Positions 18,233-26,332 of a stretch of 64,000 bases of DNA are shown here, in pieces (position 1 is the first letter of the stretch; every line of letters starts with the position of its first letter). The stretch comes from Streptomyces sp. NBC_00335 (GTDB lineage: Bacteria; Actinomycetota; Actinomycetes; Streptomycetales; Streptomycetaceae). The notes beneath the pieces were generated by a model. It was not told where the DNA came from. It searched no databases and saw nothing but the letters and a program-made list of their open reading frames with translations. The stretch is from assembly GCF_036127095.1 (NCBI RefSeq), contig NZ_CP108006.1:6005501-6069500 (forward strand). The letters are read 5' to 3'. Both the position numbers and the translations under genes were made by a program.

Positions 18233-18293
18233 CCTCCACCTTCCGTCCGATGCAGTTCCCCTCCCCACCCCGCGACCGCGAAGGCAGGACCAC

Positions 18294-19052
18294 GTGCTGA
18301 CCGTCGATTTCTCCCGGTTCCCGCTCGCCGCAGGCGACCGCGTACTCGATCTGGGCTGCGGCGCAGGCCGGCACGCCTTCGAGTGCTACCGGCGCGGCGC
18401 CCAAGTGGTCGCCCTCGACCGCAACGGCGAGGAGATCCGCGAGGTCGCCAAGTGGTTCGCCGCGATGAAGGAGGCGGGCGAGGCCCCGGCCGGCGCCACC
18501 GCCACCGCCATGGAGGGCGACGCCCTCGCGCTGCCCTTCCCCGACGAGTCCTTCGACGTCGTCATCATCTCCGAGGTGATGGAGCACATCCCCGACGACA
18601 AGGGCGTCCTCGCCGAGATGGTCCGCGTCCTGAAGCCCGGCGGACGCATCGCCATCACCGTGCCGCGCTACGGCCCCGAGAAGATCTGCTGGGCGCTCTC
18701 CGACGCCTACCACGAGGTCGAGGGCGGCCACATCCGCATCTACAAGGCGGAGGAGCTGCTCGGCAAGATGGAGTCCGCGGGCCTCAAGCCGTACGGCACC
18801 CACCACGCGCACGGCCTGCACTCGCCGTACTGGTGGCTCAAGTGCGCCTTCGGCGTCGACAACGACAAGGCGCTGCCCGTCAAGGCGTACCACAAGCTCC
18901 TGGTCTGGGACATCATGAAGAAGCCCGCGCTCACCCGGCTCGCGGAGCAGGCCCTGAACCCGGTCATCGGCAAGAGCTTCGTCGCCTACGCCACCAAGCC
19001 GCACCTCCCCGTGGACGCTGCCGCGGCCGAGGCCGTGGGCGCCGCGCAGTGA
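18294..19052 (+). CDS. Class I SAM-dependent methyltransferase
   Basis: 252 residues. Motif I is VLDLGCGAGRHAFE near residue 18, followed by VALDRNGEEI, the motif IV-like FPDESFDVVIISEVMEH and VLKPGGRIAITVPRYGPE, all typical of the Methyltransf_11 group. It overlaps the downstream gene by four bases (GTGA) and follows the glycosyltransferase by 61 bases. The pairing suggests methylation of the glycosylated product or of a polyprenyl/lipid carrier. Similar glycosyltransferase-methyltransferase neighbours make methylated polysaccharides in mycobacteria; that comparison is only suggestive. Confidence 0.87.
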   Translation: MLTVDFSRFPLAAGDRVLDLGCGAGRHAFECYRRGAQVVALDRNGEEIREVAKWFAAMKEAGEAPAGATATAMEGDALALPFPDESFDVVIISEVMEHIPDDKGVLAEMVRVLKPGGRIAITVPRYGPEKICWALSDAYHEVEGGHIRIYKAEELLGKMESAGLKPYGTHHAHGLHSPYWWLKCAFGVDNDKALPVKAYHKLLVWDIMKKPALTRLAEQALNPVIGKSFVAYATKPHLPVDAAAAEAVGAAQ

Positions 19053-20137
19053 GCTCTCCCGGGCGCACCGCACCCGAACACCTCGTCCTGGACGGCGTAC
19101 TGACGGCCGATCAGGCCGCCGCCACCGTCGCCGGGATCCTCGCCGCGCAGCGCGCCGACGGGGCCATACCCTGGTTCCGCGGGCACCACCTCGACCCGTG
19201 GGACCACACCGAGGCCGCCATGGCCCTCGACGCCGCAGGCGAGCACGAGGCCGCCGAGCGGGCCTACGACTGGCTGGTCCGCCACCAGAACGACGACGGC
19301 TCCTGGTACGCGGCCTACGCCGACCGCGAGGACGGGGTCGACACCCGCGAGCCGCAGGACGCGAGCCGGGAGACCAACTTCGTCGCGTACCTCGCCGTCG
19401 GCGTCTGGCACCACCACCTGTCCACCGGCGACGAGGCCTTCCTCGACCGCATGTGGCCGGCCGTGTACGCGGCCGTCGAGTTCGTCCTGCGGCTCCAGCA
19501 GCCGGGCGGCGAGATCGGCTGGAAGCGCGAGCCCGGCGGCGAGGACGTCACGGACGCGCTGCTCACCGGCTCCTCCTCCATCCACCAGGCGCTGCGCTGC
19601 GCGCTGGCCATCGCCGAGTACCGGGGCGATCCGCAGCCCGACTGGGAACTGGCCGCGGGCGCCCTCGGGCACGCGATACGCCGGCACCCGGAGCGGTTCC
19701 TGGACAAGTCCCACTACTCCATGGACTGGTACTACCCGGTCCTCGGCGGGGCACTGACCGGCGCGGAGGCGAAGGCCCGGATCGAGGAGCGGTGGGAGGA
19801 GTTCGTCGTACCGGACCTCGGCGTACGGTGCGTGCTGCCGAACCCCTGGGTGACCGGCGGGGAGTCCTGCGAACTGGCGCTCGCGCTGTGGGCGACGGGG
19901 GAGTCGGACCGGGCCCTGGAGATCCTGCGCTCGATAGGCCACCTGCGGGCCGACAACGGCATGTACTGGACCGGGTACGTCTTCGACGACCGGGCGGTCT
20001 GGCCCGTGGAGCAGACCACCTGGACGGCGGGCTCGCTCCTCCTCGCGGTGGCCGCCCTGGGCGGCGACGAGGCCACGGCCCAGGTCTTCGGCGGCCAGAC
20101 CCTGCCGACGGGCCTGGAACCGGACTGCTGCGGCTAG
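19049..20137 (+). CDS. Six-hairpin/prenyltransferase-like repeat protein
   Basis: About 362 residues, cytoplasmic, starting at a GTG within the methyltransferase stop. It has alpha/alpha-toroid features: [70 protein letters not shown] and WYYPVLGGALTG. It is usually annotated as prenyltransferase, but there is no terpene-cyclase DxDD and the Asp/Glu-rich clefts look more like a glycoside hydrolase or lyase barrel. As third gene of the operon it may trim or bind the polymer made by the glycosyltransferase. Confidence 0.75.
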   Translation: MSSPGRTAPEHLVLDGVLTADQAAATVAGILAAQRADGAIPWFRGHHLDPWDHTEAAMALDAAGEHEAAERAYDWLVRHQNDDGSWYAAYADREDGVDTREPQDASRETNFVAYLAVGVWHHHLSTGDEAFLDRMWPAVYAAVEFVLRLQQPGGEIGWKREPGGEDVTDALLTGSSSIHQALRCALAIAEYRGDPQPDWELAAGALGHAIRRHPERFLDKSHYSMDWYYPVLGGALTGAEAKARIEERWEEFVVPDLGVRCVLPNPWVTGGESCELALALWATGESDRALEILRSIGHLRADNGMYWTGYVFDDRAVWPVEQTTWTAGSLLLAVAALGGDEATAQVFGGQTLPTGLEPDCCG

Positions 20138-20161
20138 CGACTGGCGGCCGACGGCCGAAGC

Positions 20162-20200
20162 AAAGCGGGCACGGGCGCGATCTGCGCCCGTGCCCGCTTT
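20162..20200. terminator. Bidirectional terminator
   Basis: A perfect 17-bp stem (20162-20178 with 20184-20200) and five-base loop, ending in TTT on both strands, between convergent genes ending at 20137 and 20218. Confidence 0.85.
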
Positions 20201-20217
20201 ACGTCTCGCGACCTGCC

Positions 20218-21912
20218 CTACACCACGTCGACGTGGTCCTCGCGCCCGATGGCGGCGTAGTACGGATCGGTGGCGTCGAGGTAGTGGATCTGCCAGGTGC
20301 CGTCCTGACGGGTGGTGACCTTGGTGAGGAACGAGCCGTTGGCGGCGGTCGTCGCGCTGCCCTGGTAGGTCCAGCCGGAGCCGGTGGCATCGGCCTTGAA
20401 GTAGACGCGGACCCGCTGGCCGGCGAGCGGCAGCCAGGCGGTACCGGACTTCACCTGGAGGGTGCCGCCGGCGTTGATCCGGGTACCGGCGGGGATCCCC
20501 TCGGGGGCCAGGTTGTCGCCGACGATCCGGGTCGTCTTGCGGGTGAGCCTGCCCACCCGGGCGGTGGGGCCGATGTCGGCGGCGCCGGCGTAGCTCAGGC
20601 GGACGTAGTGGCCGTCCTGCGCCGCCGTGTGCTTCACCTGCTGGCTGAAGGTCGTCCCGAAGGCGGTGGTGAAGGACTTCACCGTCTTCCACCCCGTCTT
20701 CCCGTCCGGGGACATCTGTACGTCGACCGTGGCCCGGGCCCCTGCGGGTGCGGACCCCTGCTGGAGGGCCAGCTGGCCGGCGACGGTGATCGTCCGGTTC
20801 TTGTCCGCACTGACGCTGAACGGCGTGAAGCCGGTGGTGTGCGTGGCGTCCACGGCCAGGCGGGAGGAGAGCTCGCCGGTGAACCACCCGTTGTTCCACC
20901 CCGGCGGGAGCAGCTCCACGCGTGCGTACCCGTCCCGCGTGACGGGGTAGGGCAAGTCGAAAGCGCCGGCGGCGTCACTGTTCCGCTGGAGCAGCGAGCA
21001 ATGGTCGGCCGCACACCCCTCGTTGGACAGCCTCACCACCATGCCCGCCAGCGGTCGGACGGTGCCGTCGGAGGCGGTCCAGGTCACGACTCCCTGCACG
21101 GGCACCTGGCTGCCGTAGCGCCCGGTGATCCCCGCGGTGGGCTGCCGGATGGTGAGTTTGGCGGGGGTCGCACGCACCTGAAGGTCCAGGGCGCGCTCTG
21201 CCCTGTCGTCGTAGGGCCCCGATTCCGGGGCGAACGAGGCATCGAGTCCGGGATCTCCTTCACCGCCGTCGAACTGGAAGAGGGTCGCGAAGCGGCCCGC
21301 GCCGTCGGTGGTCAGACGCTCTTTCAGATGGTGGCCCCGGACGGTGAGGTCCACCGGGGCGTCCGCCAGCGGCTTCACCTCGTGGGTACGGGGGTGCTCG
21401 GCCACCAGGGTGCCGGAGGCCTTCCCGCCGCGCCGCTCGTAGGAGAGCACCGGAGTACTGGACACCAGCGAGGTGAACCGGGGGTTGAGCGCGTAGGCGA
21501 AGCCCCATGCGTCCTTGCGGTGCACCGTCTCGTCCTCGGCGCCCTTGTGGAGAACGATGTCGAGGTCGTACATGCCCATCTCGTCAAGGACGACCGGGGC
21601 CGATTCGGCCACGCTGCTGAAGCAGTGGTCATCCTCGGTGGCCACGCACTTCCAGGTACCGACCCCGACCTCGGCCGCGACCGTCTGGCCGCCCTTGGGC
21701 CGGACCCGGAGCGTCGTGGTCCCGTCGATCGACTCGTCGTTGTGCAGCTGGATGCGGAACTCGCCGCCGGACTGCACGACAATCACGCGGGGCGGGAAAC
21801 GGATGTCGTCGGCGTGCGCCACGGAGCCGAGGCCGAGGCCGGATGCGGCCGTGGTGACGGCCAAGGCGATGCCGAGCGATGTCATCAGCTTGTTCAAGGA
21901 TCCTCCGGGCAT
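20218..21912 (-). CDS. Secreted multi-domain beta-sandwich protein
   Basis: 564 residues: a signal peptide (LMTSLGIALAVTTAASGLGLGSVAHA) followed by several Ig-like beta-sandwich units (LRVRPKGGQTVAA, TLVAEHPRTHEVKPLADAPVDLTVRG, VPVQGVVTWTASDGTVRPLAGMVVRL). The C-terminal unit has SPDGKTGWKTVKSFTT, matched by SADGKTGWKTYKTMAH in the upstream gene, so the two are tandem paralogs. There is no sortase motif or membrane anchor. Function unknown; a cell-surface or adhesive role is possible. The ATG at 21912 overlaps the upstream stop (TGATG), so they are one operon. Confidence 0.75.
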   Translation of the reverse strand: MPGGSLNKLMTSLGIALAVTTAASGLGLGSVAHADDIRFPPRVIVVQSGGEFRIQLHNDESIDGTTTLRVRPKGGQTVAAEVGVGTWKCVATEDDHCFSSVAESAPVVLDEMGMYDLDIVLHKGAEDETVHRKDAWGFAYALNPRFTSLVSSTPVLSYERRGGKASGTLVAEHPRTHEVKPLADAPVDLTVRGHHLKERLTTDGAGRFATLFQFDGGEGDPGLDASFAPESGPYDDRAERALDLQVRATPAKLTIRQPTAGITGRYGSQVPVQGVVTWTASDGTVRPLAGMVVRLSNEGCAADHCSLLQRNSDAAGAFDLPYPVTRDGYARVELLPPGWNNGWFTGELSSRLAVDATHTTGFTPFSVSADKNRTITVAGQLALQQGSAPAGARATVDVQMSPDGKTGWKTVKSFTTAFGTTFSQQVKHTAAQDGHYVRLSYAGAADIGPTARVGRLTRKTTRIVGDNLAPEGIPAGTRINAGGTLQVKSGTAWLPLAGQRVRVYFKADATGSGWTYQGSATTAANGSFLTKVTTRQDGTWQIHYLDATDPYYAAIGREDHVDVV

Positions 21913-23252
21913 CACGGGTTCACCACCGTGAGGTTGGGGCTGGTGCCGGGCTCGAGTTGCTTGGAGCCCGCGAAGTGGACGCGCCAGAACCCGCCGGCGG
22001 GGAAGGTGCCCGGCTCGAGCGTGCGGTTGATCGGCCCGGTGCGCCAGTGGGCCATGGTCTTGTACGTCTTCCAGCCGGTCTTGCCGTCGGCCGAGTGCTG
22101 GATGAGGTACGGGTCCCGTTCGGTGTTCGTGCCGTAACCGAGCCGGGTGCTGCCCTGGATGGTCAGACGGCCCTGCGGGTCCTTGATCGCCTTCATGTTC
22201 AGGAAGGCGAGGGTCCGGTCGACCTTGACGGTGACCTTGGCCGGGGAGACGCTGTCGATCAGTGCTCCGGGACCGTGGGTCACCGTGAGCACGCCGTCTC
22301 CGTGCAGGGTGTACCGCGACCAGGTGAAGTCGGGTCCCTCTCCTGACGTGCCGAACCATCCGCACTTGTAGCCGACGCCGGGCACCCAGACTTCGCAGGG
22401 CTCCCGCTCGCTCAGCAGGTTGCTGTCGGCGAGGGGATGCAGTGTGCCGTCCCCGCCCTGGTAGAAGACCTTGCCCGCGATGCTGAAGCGGCTCCCGTAT
22501 CCCGGTGCCAACGAAGACGGGCCGCTCAGTGTGACGACGACCTTGCGCTTCTCGACGGGAACCACCGTCGTGGCCGGGGCGGCGCCCGCGGCTTCGGCCT
22601 TTACGGCCGTGCTGGTGTTCCGCGAGGTGTAGGTGAAGGTGGTGGAGAACGTGCCGTCGTTCTCGGTAACCGCCGCCTTCGGTATCTCCTCATCGAGCCC
22701 GCCGACGAACTTGAGCAGCACCTTCCGTCCCTTGAGCGGGGTCTCGGCGCGGGTCCGCGGGTCGCGCACGACCAGCTTGCCGGTGAGGTTCGCCGTCGGC
22801 TTCTCCAGGGAGACCGGCTCGCTCGGCGGGGTCAGGGTGAGCGCGGGGTGCGGCAGGTAGCGCAGCTCGCCGCTGTCGGCGCAGCTGACGGACTTGCCCG
22901 CGGCGTCGGTGTACCGGACGTCGAGGTCGTAGCGGCCGAGTGCCGCGAGTGCGGGCAGCGCGGCGGAGCGGTGGCGCACGCCGAAGCCGGGCCGTGCCGC
23001 GGACTCGAAGCCCCCGGCGCTGGCCAGCACCTTCGTCGTGCCCGGGGTGCGAACGTCGACCCGGAGGTCCTTCAGGGCGCCGAAGGCGTCGACCTGCACC
23101 CGGGCCGCGTCGGCCGGATCGGTCGAGGCGATCACGTCACAGGCGCCGTCGGCCGTAGCGGCGAGGCTGGCCGGTGCGGCGGCGACCATCGTCGCGGCGA
23201 TACCGAAAGCGGCAACGAGAGCCGTTGCCGTGCGAGTTGTCCTGGCGGACAT
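21912..23252 (-). CDS. Secreted beta-sandwich protein, paralog of the downstream gene
   Basis: 446 residues with a signal peptide (ALVAAFGIAATMVAAAPASLAA). Mature repeats resemble bacterial Ig-like folds: YDLDVRYTDAAGKSVSC, NLTGKLVVRDPRTRAETPLKGRKVLLKFVGG and TLSGPSSLAPGYGSRFSIAGKVFYQGGDGTLHPLAD. The last domain GKTGWKTYKTMAHWRTG matches the next protein. ATG 23252 has GGGAGGA eight bases upstream; the frame is open to 23396. First gene of a two-gene operon. I do not recognise a named family. Confidence 0.75.
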   Translation of the reverse strand: MSARTTRTATALVAAFGIAATMVAAAPASLAATADGACDVIASTDPADAARVQVDAFGALKDLRVDVRTPGTTKVLASAGGFESAARPGFGVRHRSAALPALAALGRYDLDVRYTDAAGKSVSCADSGELRYLPHPALTLTPPSEPVSLEKPTANLTGKLVVRDPRTRAETPLKGRKVLLKFVGGLDEEIPKAAVTENDGTFSTTFTYTSRNTSTAVKAEAAGAAPATTVVPVEKRKVVVTLSGPSSLAPGYGSRFSIAGKVFYQGGDGTLHPLADSNLLSEREPCEVWVPGVGYKCGWFGTSGEGPDFTWSRYTLHGDGVLTVTHGPGALIDSVSPAKVTVKVDRTLAFLNMKAIKDPQGRLTIQGSTRLGYGTNTERDPYLIQHSADGKTGWKTYKTMAHWRTGPINRTLEPGTFPAGGFWRVHFAGSKQLEPGTSPNLTVVNP

Positions 23253-23832
23253 CGGTGGATGTCCTCCCGTCTCCTGGTGATCCGAGGGCCGGGCCGGATC
23301 GGCCCTGCCCGGTTTTCTGTGCTGCCTGCGCCCGTGCGGGATCCTGTGCGGGGCGGGCATGGCGGGACCCCCGTACCGGCCTCGCCCGCCCCGCATCCGG
23401 CTGCGCGCGGCACGCGTCAGCGCACGGCGGCGTAGTCCTCGCGGTGGTGCGCCCGTCCCCCGGCGGAGACGGCGAACAGGAAGACGCCGAGGGGTTCCCC
23501 CGGGGCGGCCGTCACCTGGTCCGGCGCGGCGGCCGGGGCGGCGGGCGCGGCCGGCGGGTGGGGTGCGGAGTGGGCGGGCAAGGCCGCCTCCATCGCCGTG
23601 TTCTTCTTCACTGGAGCCCCCCGGGCGAAGTCCAACTGATCAACTCTCGCCCGTACGACCCACGGCGGGCACGGATGGTTGCCCTCGTATGCAGGAATTC
23701 CCGAAGGAAGCGCGCGCGGCCGCCGACGGCATGCCGCAGCTCGCCCTCCGGCCGACGGGAGGGCGAGCGGTGTTCGACGTGCGGCAGCGGACCACCGGGC
23801 CCACCGGCCTCGGTGCCGCGCTGCTGGGCCGT
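23253..23832. other. Long spacer with at most one small ORF
   Basis: Between the secreted-protein operon and the membrane protein at 23833. The only candidate is the 64-codon ORF at 23417-23611. The remainder shows no motif I can support. Confidence 0.5.
23417..23611 (-). CDS. Candidate small protein (64 aa)
   Basis: GTG start with a GGGGGG tract five bases upstream. The product has a charged start (KKNTAMEAALP), an Ala/Pro-rich middle (PHPPAAPAAPAAAPDQ), then a hydrophobic GVFLFAVSAGG and a polar end (REDYAAVR). It could be a small secreted or precursor-like peptide, or a chance ORF; the codon third positions are GC-rich as in real genes here. No maturation enzyme is adjacent. Confidence 0.35.
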   Translation of the reverse strand: MKKNTAMEAALPAHSAPHPPAAPAAPAAAPDQVTAAPGEPLGVFLFAVSAGGRAHHREDYAAVR

Positions 23833-24135
23833 CTAGCGGCGGTAGAGCCGGCCCGCGATGGCGTGGCCGATGACGATGTAGGCGACGGCCGCGATGCCGT
23901 AGCCGACCACCACCTGGATCCAGTCGCGGTCGAAGGTGAACAGGTCGTAGGACCAGCCGGCCAGCCAGCTCGCCGCGTCGTGGATGAAGTCCACCAGGGC
24001 GTTGCCCTGGTTGGCGTCCAGCAGGTACAGCAGGATCCACAGGCCGATGATGAAGGCCATGACGTCCGCCACGACCGCGACGGCGCGGCCCGCCTGGCTG
24101 CTTCCTCTGGTGTGCACTCGCGTGTGTGTGGGCAT
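23833..24135 (-). CDS. Small two-helix membrane protein
   Basis: About 100 residues. Two membrane helices: AVVADVMAFIIGLWILLYLL (residues about 20-40) and VVVGYGIAAVAYIVIGHAIAG (about 75-95), separated by an acidic/aromatic loop (WLAGWSYDLFTFDRDWIQ). ATG 24135 starts MPTHTRVHTRG; the frame extends upstream without conserved sequence. Function unknown. It is divergent from the lipoprotein gene at 24263. Confidence 0.75.
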   Translation of the reverse strand: MPTHTRVHTRGSSQAGRAVAVVADVMAFIIGLWILLYLLDANQGNALVDFIHDAASWLAGWSYDLFTFDRDWIQVVVGYGIAAVAYIVIGHAIAGRLYRR

Positions 24136-24262
24136 GCCGCTCGTCTTGCCGCTTCCCGGCCGGGTAAACCCGAAGGCGCATACCCGAACGGGTCCCCCGG
24201 GTGGCGGAGTCGGGTGGCCGGGGTGAGGCTGCGGGGGACGCCTCAGTCCCCGGAGGAAACCC

Positions 24263-24907
24263 GTGTCCCTACCCACCACAGCCGTTCGTTTCCGCCGTGC
24301 CCTCACGGCGGTTCTCCTGTCCTGCGCCCTGCTCGGCGGTGCCACCGCCTGCGGCTCGGGCGGTGGCGACAAGACCGCCGCCGGTCAGGCCGACGAGGTC
24401 TCGGTGGCCATGGCCGCGTTCGCCGAGGCCGACGCCGCGGCCTCGGCCGAGGACGCGGAAGCGGCCGCCGCCACGCCCTCGGCCACCACCCCGGCGGAGA
24501 AGCAGAAGTTCGCCAAGGCCCGCTTCGTCGCCAACGCGGGGCTCGCGGCCGGTGCCACCTACCAGTGGATCATCAAGCCGTACCGTGACGGCAAGTTCAA
24601 GAAGGGCACCAAGGGCCGGACCTTCGCCCTGGTGAAGGCGGGCCTCGCGGGCGCCTTCGCCTACAACCGGCTGAAGGCGGCCACCGAGAACGCCAAGGGC
24701 GACCCGTTGCTGTCGAAGGCCGTGGGCCCGCTGACGGCGGGCATCGACTCCCTCAAGGGTCTCGGCTCCAAGCTGCGCAAGGGCCAGGCGGGCGACGCCG
24801 ACATCGGCGCCTTCGAGGACGTCATCAACAGCGTCAAGGAGGCCGGGAAGAGCGCGGGCGCCACGGTGACCGACAAGATTCCGAGCGCCGGGCAGCTGAC
24901 CGGCTGA
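24263..24907 (+). CDS. Putative lipoprotein
   Basis: 214 residues; signal peptide with lipobox GATAC (Cys about 31), Gly-rich spacer, Ala/Glu-rich helix (AFAEADAAASAEDAEAAAATPS), then a helical domain (KQKFAKARFVANAGLAAGATYQWIIKPYRDGKFKKGTKGR). GTG 24263 follows AGGAAACCC. No known domain. A strong terminator follows directly at 24941. Confidence 0.78.
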   Translation: MSLPTTAVRFRRALTAVLLSCALLGGATACGSGGGDKTAAGQADEVSVAMAAFAEADAAASAEDAEAAAATPSATTPAEKQKFAKARFVANAGLAAGATYQWIIKPYRDGKFKKGTKGRTFALVKAGLAGAFAYNRLKAATENAKGDPLLSKAVGPLTAGIDSLKGLGSKLRKGQAGDADIGAFEDVINSVKEAGKSAGATVTDKIPSAGQLTG

Positions 24908-24940
24908 GCACAGCCGCCGCCTTCGCGGTGTCGCCGTCCT

Positions 24941-24980
24941 GGAACAGGCCGGACCGGAACATTCCGGTCCGGCCTGTTCC
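24941..24980 (+). terminator. Hairpin terminator
   Basis: A perfect 19-bp stem with a two-base loop, about 35 bases after the lipoprotein stop. Confidence 0.85.
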
Positions 24981-25007
24981 CTCTGTTTCACCTGTTTGAA
25001 TGGGTCG

Positions 25008-25421
25008 GTGATCGAGTACGTGGTCCTCGCCGGCGCCGCCGCCGGAACCGGCTGGCTGATGCGCCGCAAGCACCTGAGGCGCCAGTCCGTCGCGCCCGTG
25101 CCGGGGCTCCCCTGCATGGCACGCCGGCCCGCGGGCGCCGGCCGCTGGCGCAGCGGCCGGGTGTACGCGGACCGGGGCGCGGCCCGCTGGGTGCCCGGCC
25201 GGGGCGAGCCCGTGGCCCTGACCGGCGGCCGGGCCACCGGCGTACGGGCGCCCTCCGTGAAGGAGGGCATCTCCATCAACCCGGGCTCGCGCATCGTGAC
25301 CGTCGAATTCGCGGGGGACGGCGGCGGCATGGAGATCGCCGTGATGCCGCTGGACCTGCGGGAACTGCTGGCCGCGGTGGAGCCGGCGGATCCGGACCCG
25401 GCCCCGGAAGAGACGGCTTAA
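25008..25421 (+). CDS. Small membrane-anchored protein, DUF2550-like
   Basis: About 137 residues. A short N-terminal hydrophobic helix (IEYVVLAGAAAGTGWLM) followed by RRKHLRR, then a domain with GRWRSGRVYADRGAARWVPGR and VTVEFAGDGGGMEIAVMPLDLRELL. That layout recalls DUF2550, a family of membrane-anchored actinobacterial proteins; I am only moderately sure. I prefer GTG 25008; a TTG at 24996 is also in frame. Function unknown. Confidence 0.6.
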   Translation: MIEYVVLAGAAAGTGWLMRRKHLRRQSVAPVPGLPCMARRPAGAGRWRSGRVYADRGAARWVPGRGEPVALTGGRATGVRAPSVKEGISINPGSRIVTVEFAGDGGGMEIAVMPLDLRELLAAVEPADPDPAPEETA

Positions 25422-25459
25422 GGCCTGTGCCCTGGGACGGGCCCGGTTCGTGGGCGCCG

Positions 25460-26191
25460 TCACGGGACGTAGCGGACGTCCTTGAGGGGTGCTGCTCGCT
25501 GTGCGCCGAACGCCTCCACGACGCTGCCGCCGGCGCCGGTGTGCACGACCTGGAGCGCGACGCGGGCGTCCTGCTCGCGCAGGTCGATCCGGACGCGGGG
25601 GGAGCCGCCTTCGGGCTCCATGTCCACGATCCGCCCATCGGGGTAACCGGCCCGCCTGAGCGCGGCCCGCACCTCGGTGGCGTTCGGCCCGATGCCCTTG
25701 AGGGCGGTGGTGACGTGGGCGCCGAACGTGTCGGCGAAGCAGATCTCGGGCGCGGCGAGGGGGACCGGCTCGAGGAGTTCGGTGTCGGGAATGCGGGCGG
25801 CCGAGGCGTCGGGCGCGTCGGCCGAGGCCGGGTCGGCCGAGTCCCGGCCGGGGGGCAGGGGCACGCGGTCCCCGGCCTCGCCGGGCACGCGGTCCCCGGA
25901 GGGGGCCGGGGGGGAGGGCGGGACATCGTCGGGGCCGAGGACCTTGCCGGTCTTCGTGTCGTCCAGCGGCGGGCAGCCGTCAGTGACCTTGAGGGACAGC
26001 TCCATGAACGCGAACGCCCGCTCGCCGGTGACGTCACCCCCACCGCCCTCGCCGCCCCCCTCGGCCACGGAGGCGACGCGTTCCGCGTCGATCTTGGTTC
26101 CGGCGGCGCCGCCGGCGGAGGTGCCGGCGCAGGCGGTGAGGGTGAGCGCACCCAGTACGAAGGCGGCTGCGGCATAAGCGATTCGGGGCAT
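25460..26191 (-). CDS. Putative lipoprotein under a MacR-type operator
   Basis: 243 residues; signal peptide with lipobox LTACAG (Cys about 21), then a Gly/Glu-rich segment, a Pro/Asp-rich low-complexity insert (GDRVPGEAGDRVPLPPGRDSADP) and a C-terminal globular part with PEICFADTFGAHVTTALKGIG and RVRIDLREQDARVALQVV. A GerM- or PepSY-like fold is possible but not shown. A perfect TGAGTAC-N2-GTACTCA palindrome lies about 43 bases upstream of its start. Confidence 0.72.
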   Translation of the reverse strand: MPRIAYAAAAFVLGALTLTACAGTSAGGAAGTKIDAERVASVAEGGGEGGGGDVTGERAFAFMELSLKVTDGCPPLDDTKTGKVLGPDDVPPSPPAPSGDRVPGEAGDRVPLPPGRDSADPASADAPDASAARIPDTELLEPVPLAAPEICFADTFGAHVTTALKGIGPNATEVRAALRRAGYPDGRIVDMEPEGGSPRVRIDLREQDARVALQVVHTGAGGSVVEAFGAQRAAPLKDVRYVP

Positions 26192-26231
26192 GTGATCAAC
26201 GTAGGGCGGCTCGGCGGCTCGGCGGCACGGC

Positions 26232-26251
26232 CGTGAGTACCCGTACTCACG
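26232..26251. promoter_or_regulatory. MacR-type operator palindrome
   Basis: CGTGAGTACCCGTACTCACG is a perfect 20-bp palindrome containing TGAGTACnnGTACTCA, the site I recall for the Streptomyces MacRS two-component system, whose targets include lipoprotein genes. It precedes the lipoprotein gene on the minus strand. Confidence 0.65.
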
Positions 26252-26332
26252 TGTGAGCGGAGGAACGACTCACCACGGTGCGGGGGCTGTTGGCCGGGCG
26301 GCGCGGGCCAGGCGAGATCCGAAAGAGACGGC

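Noticed and set aside
19198..22137. 979-codon open frame on the plus strand
   Set aside because: Overlaps the six-hairpin gene in another frame and then runs antisense to a secreted protein gene; composition is Arg/Gly/Pro shadow-like.
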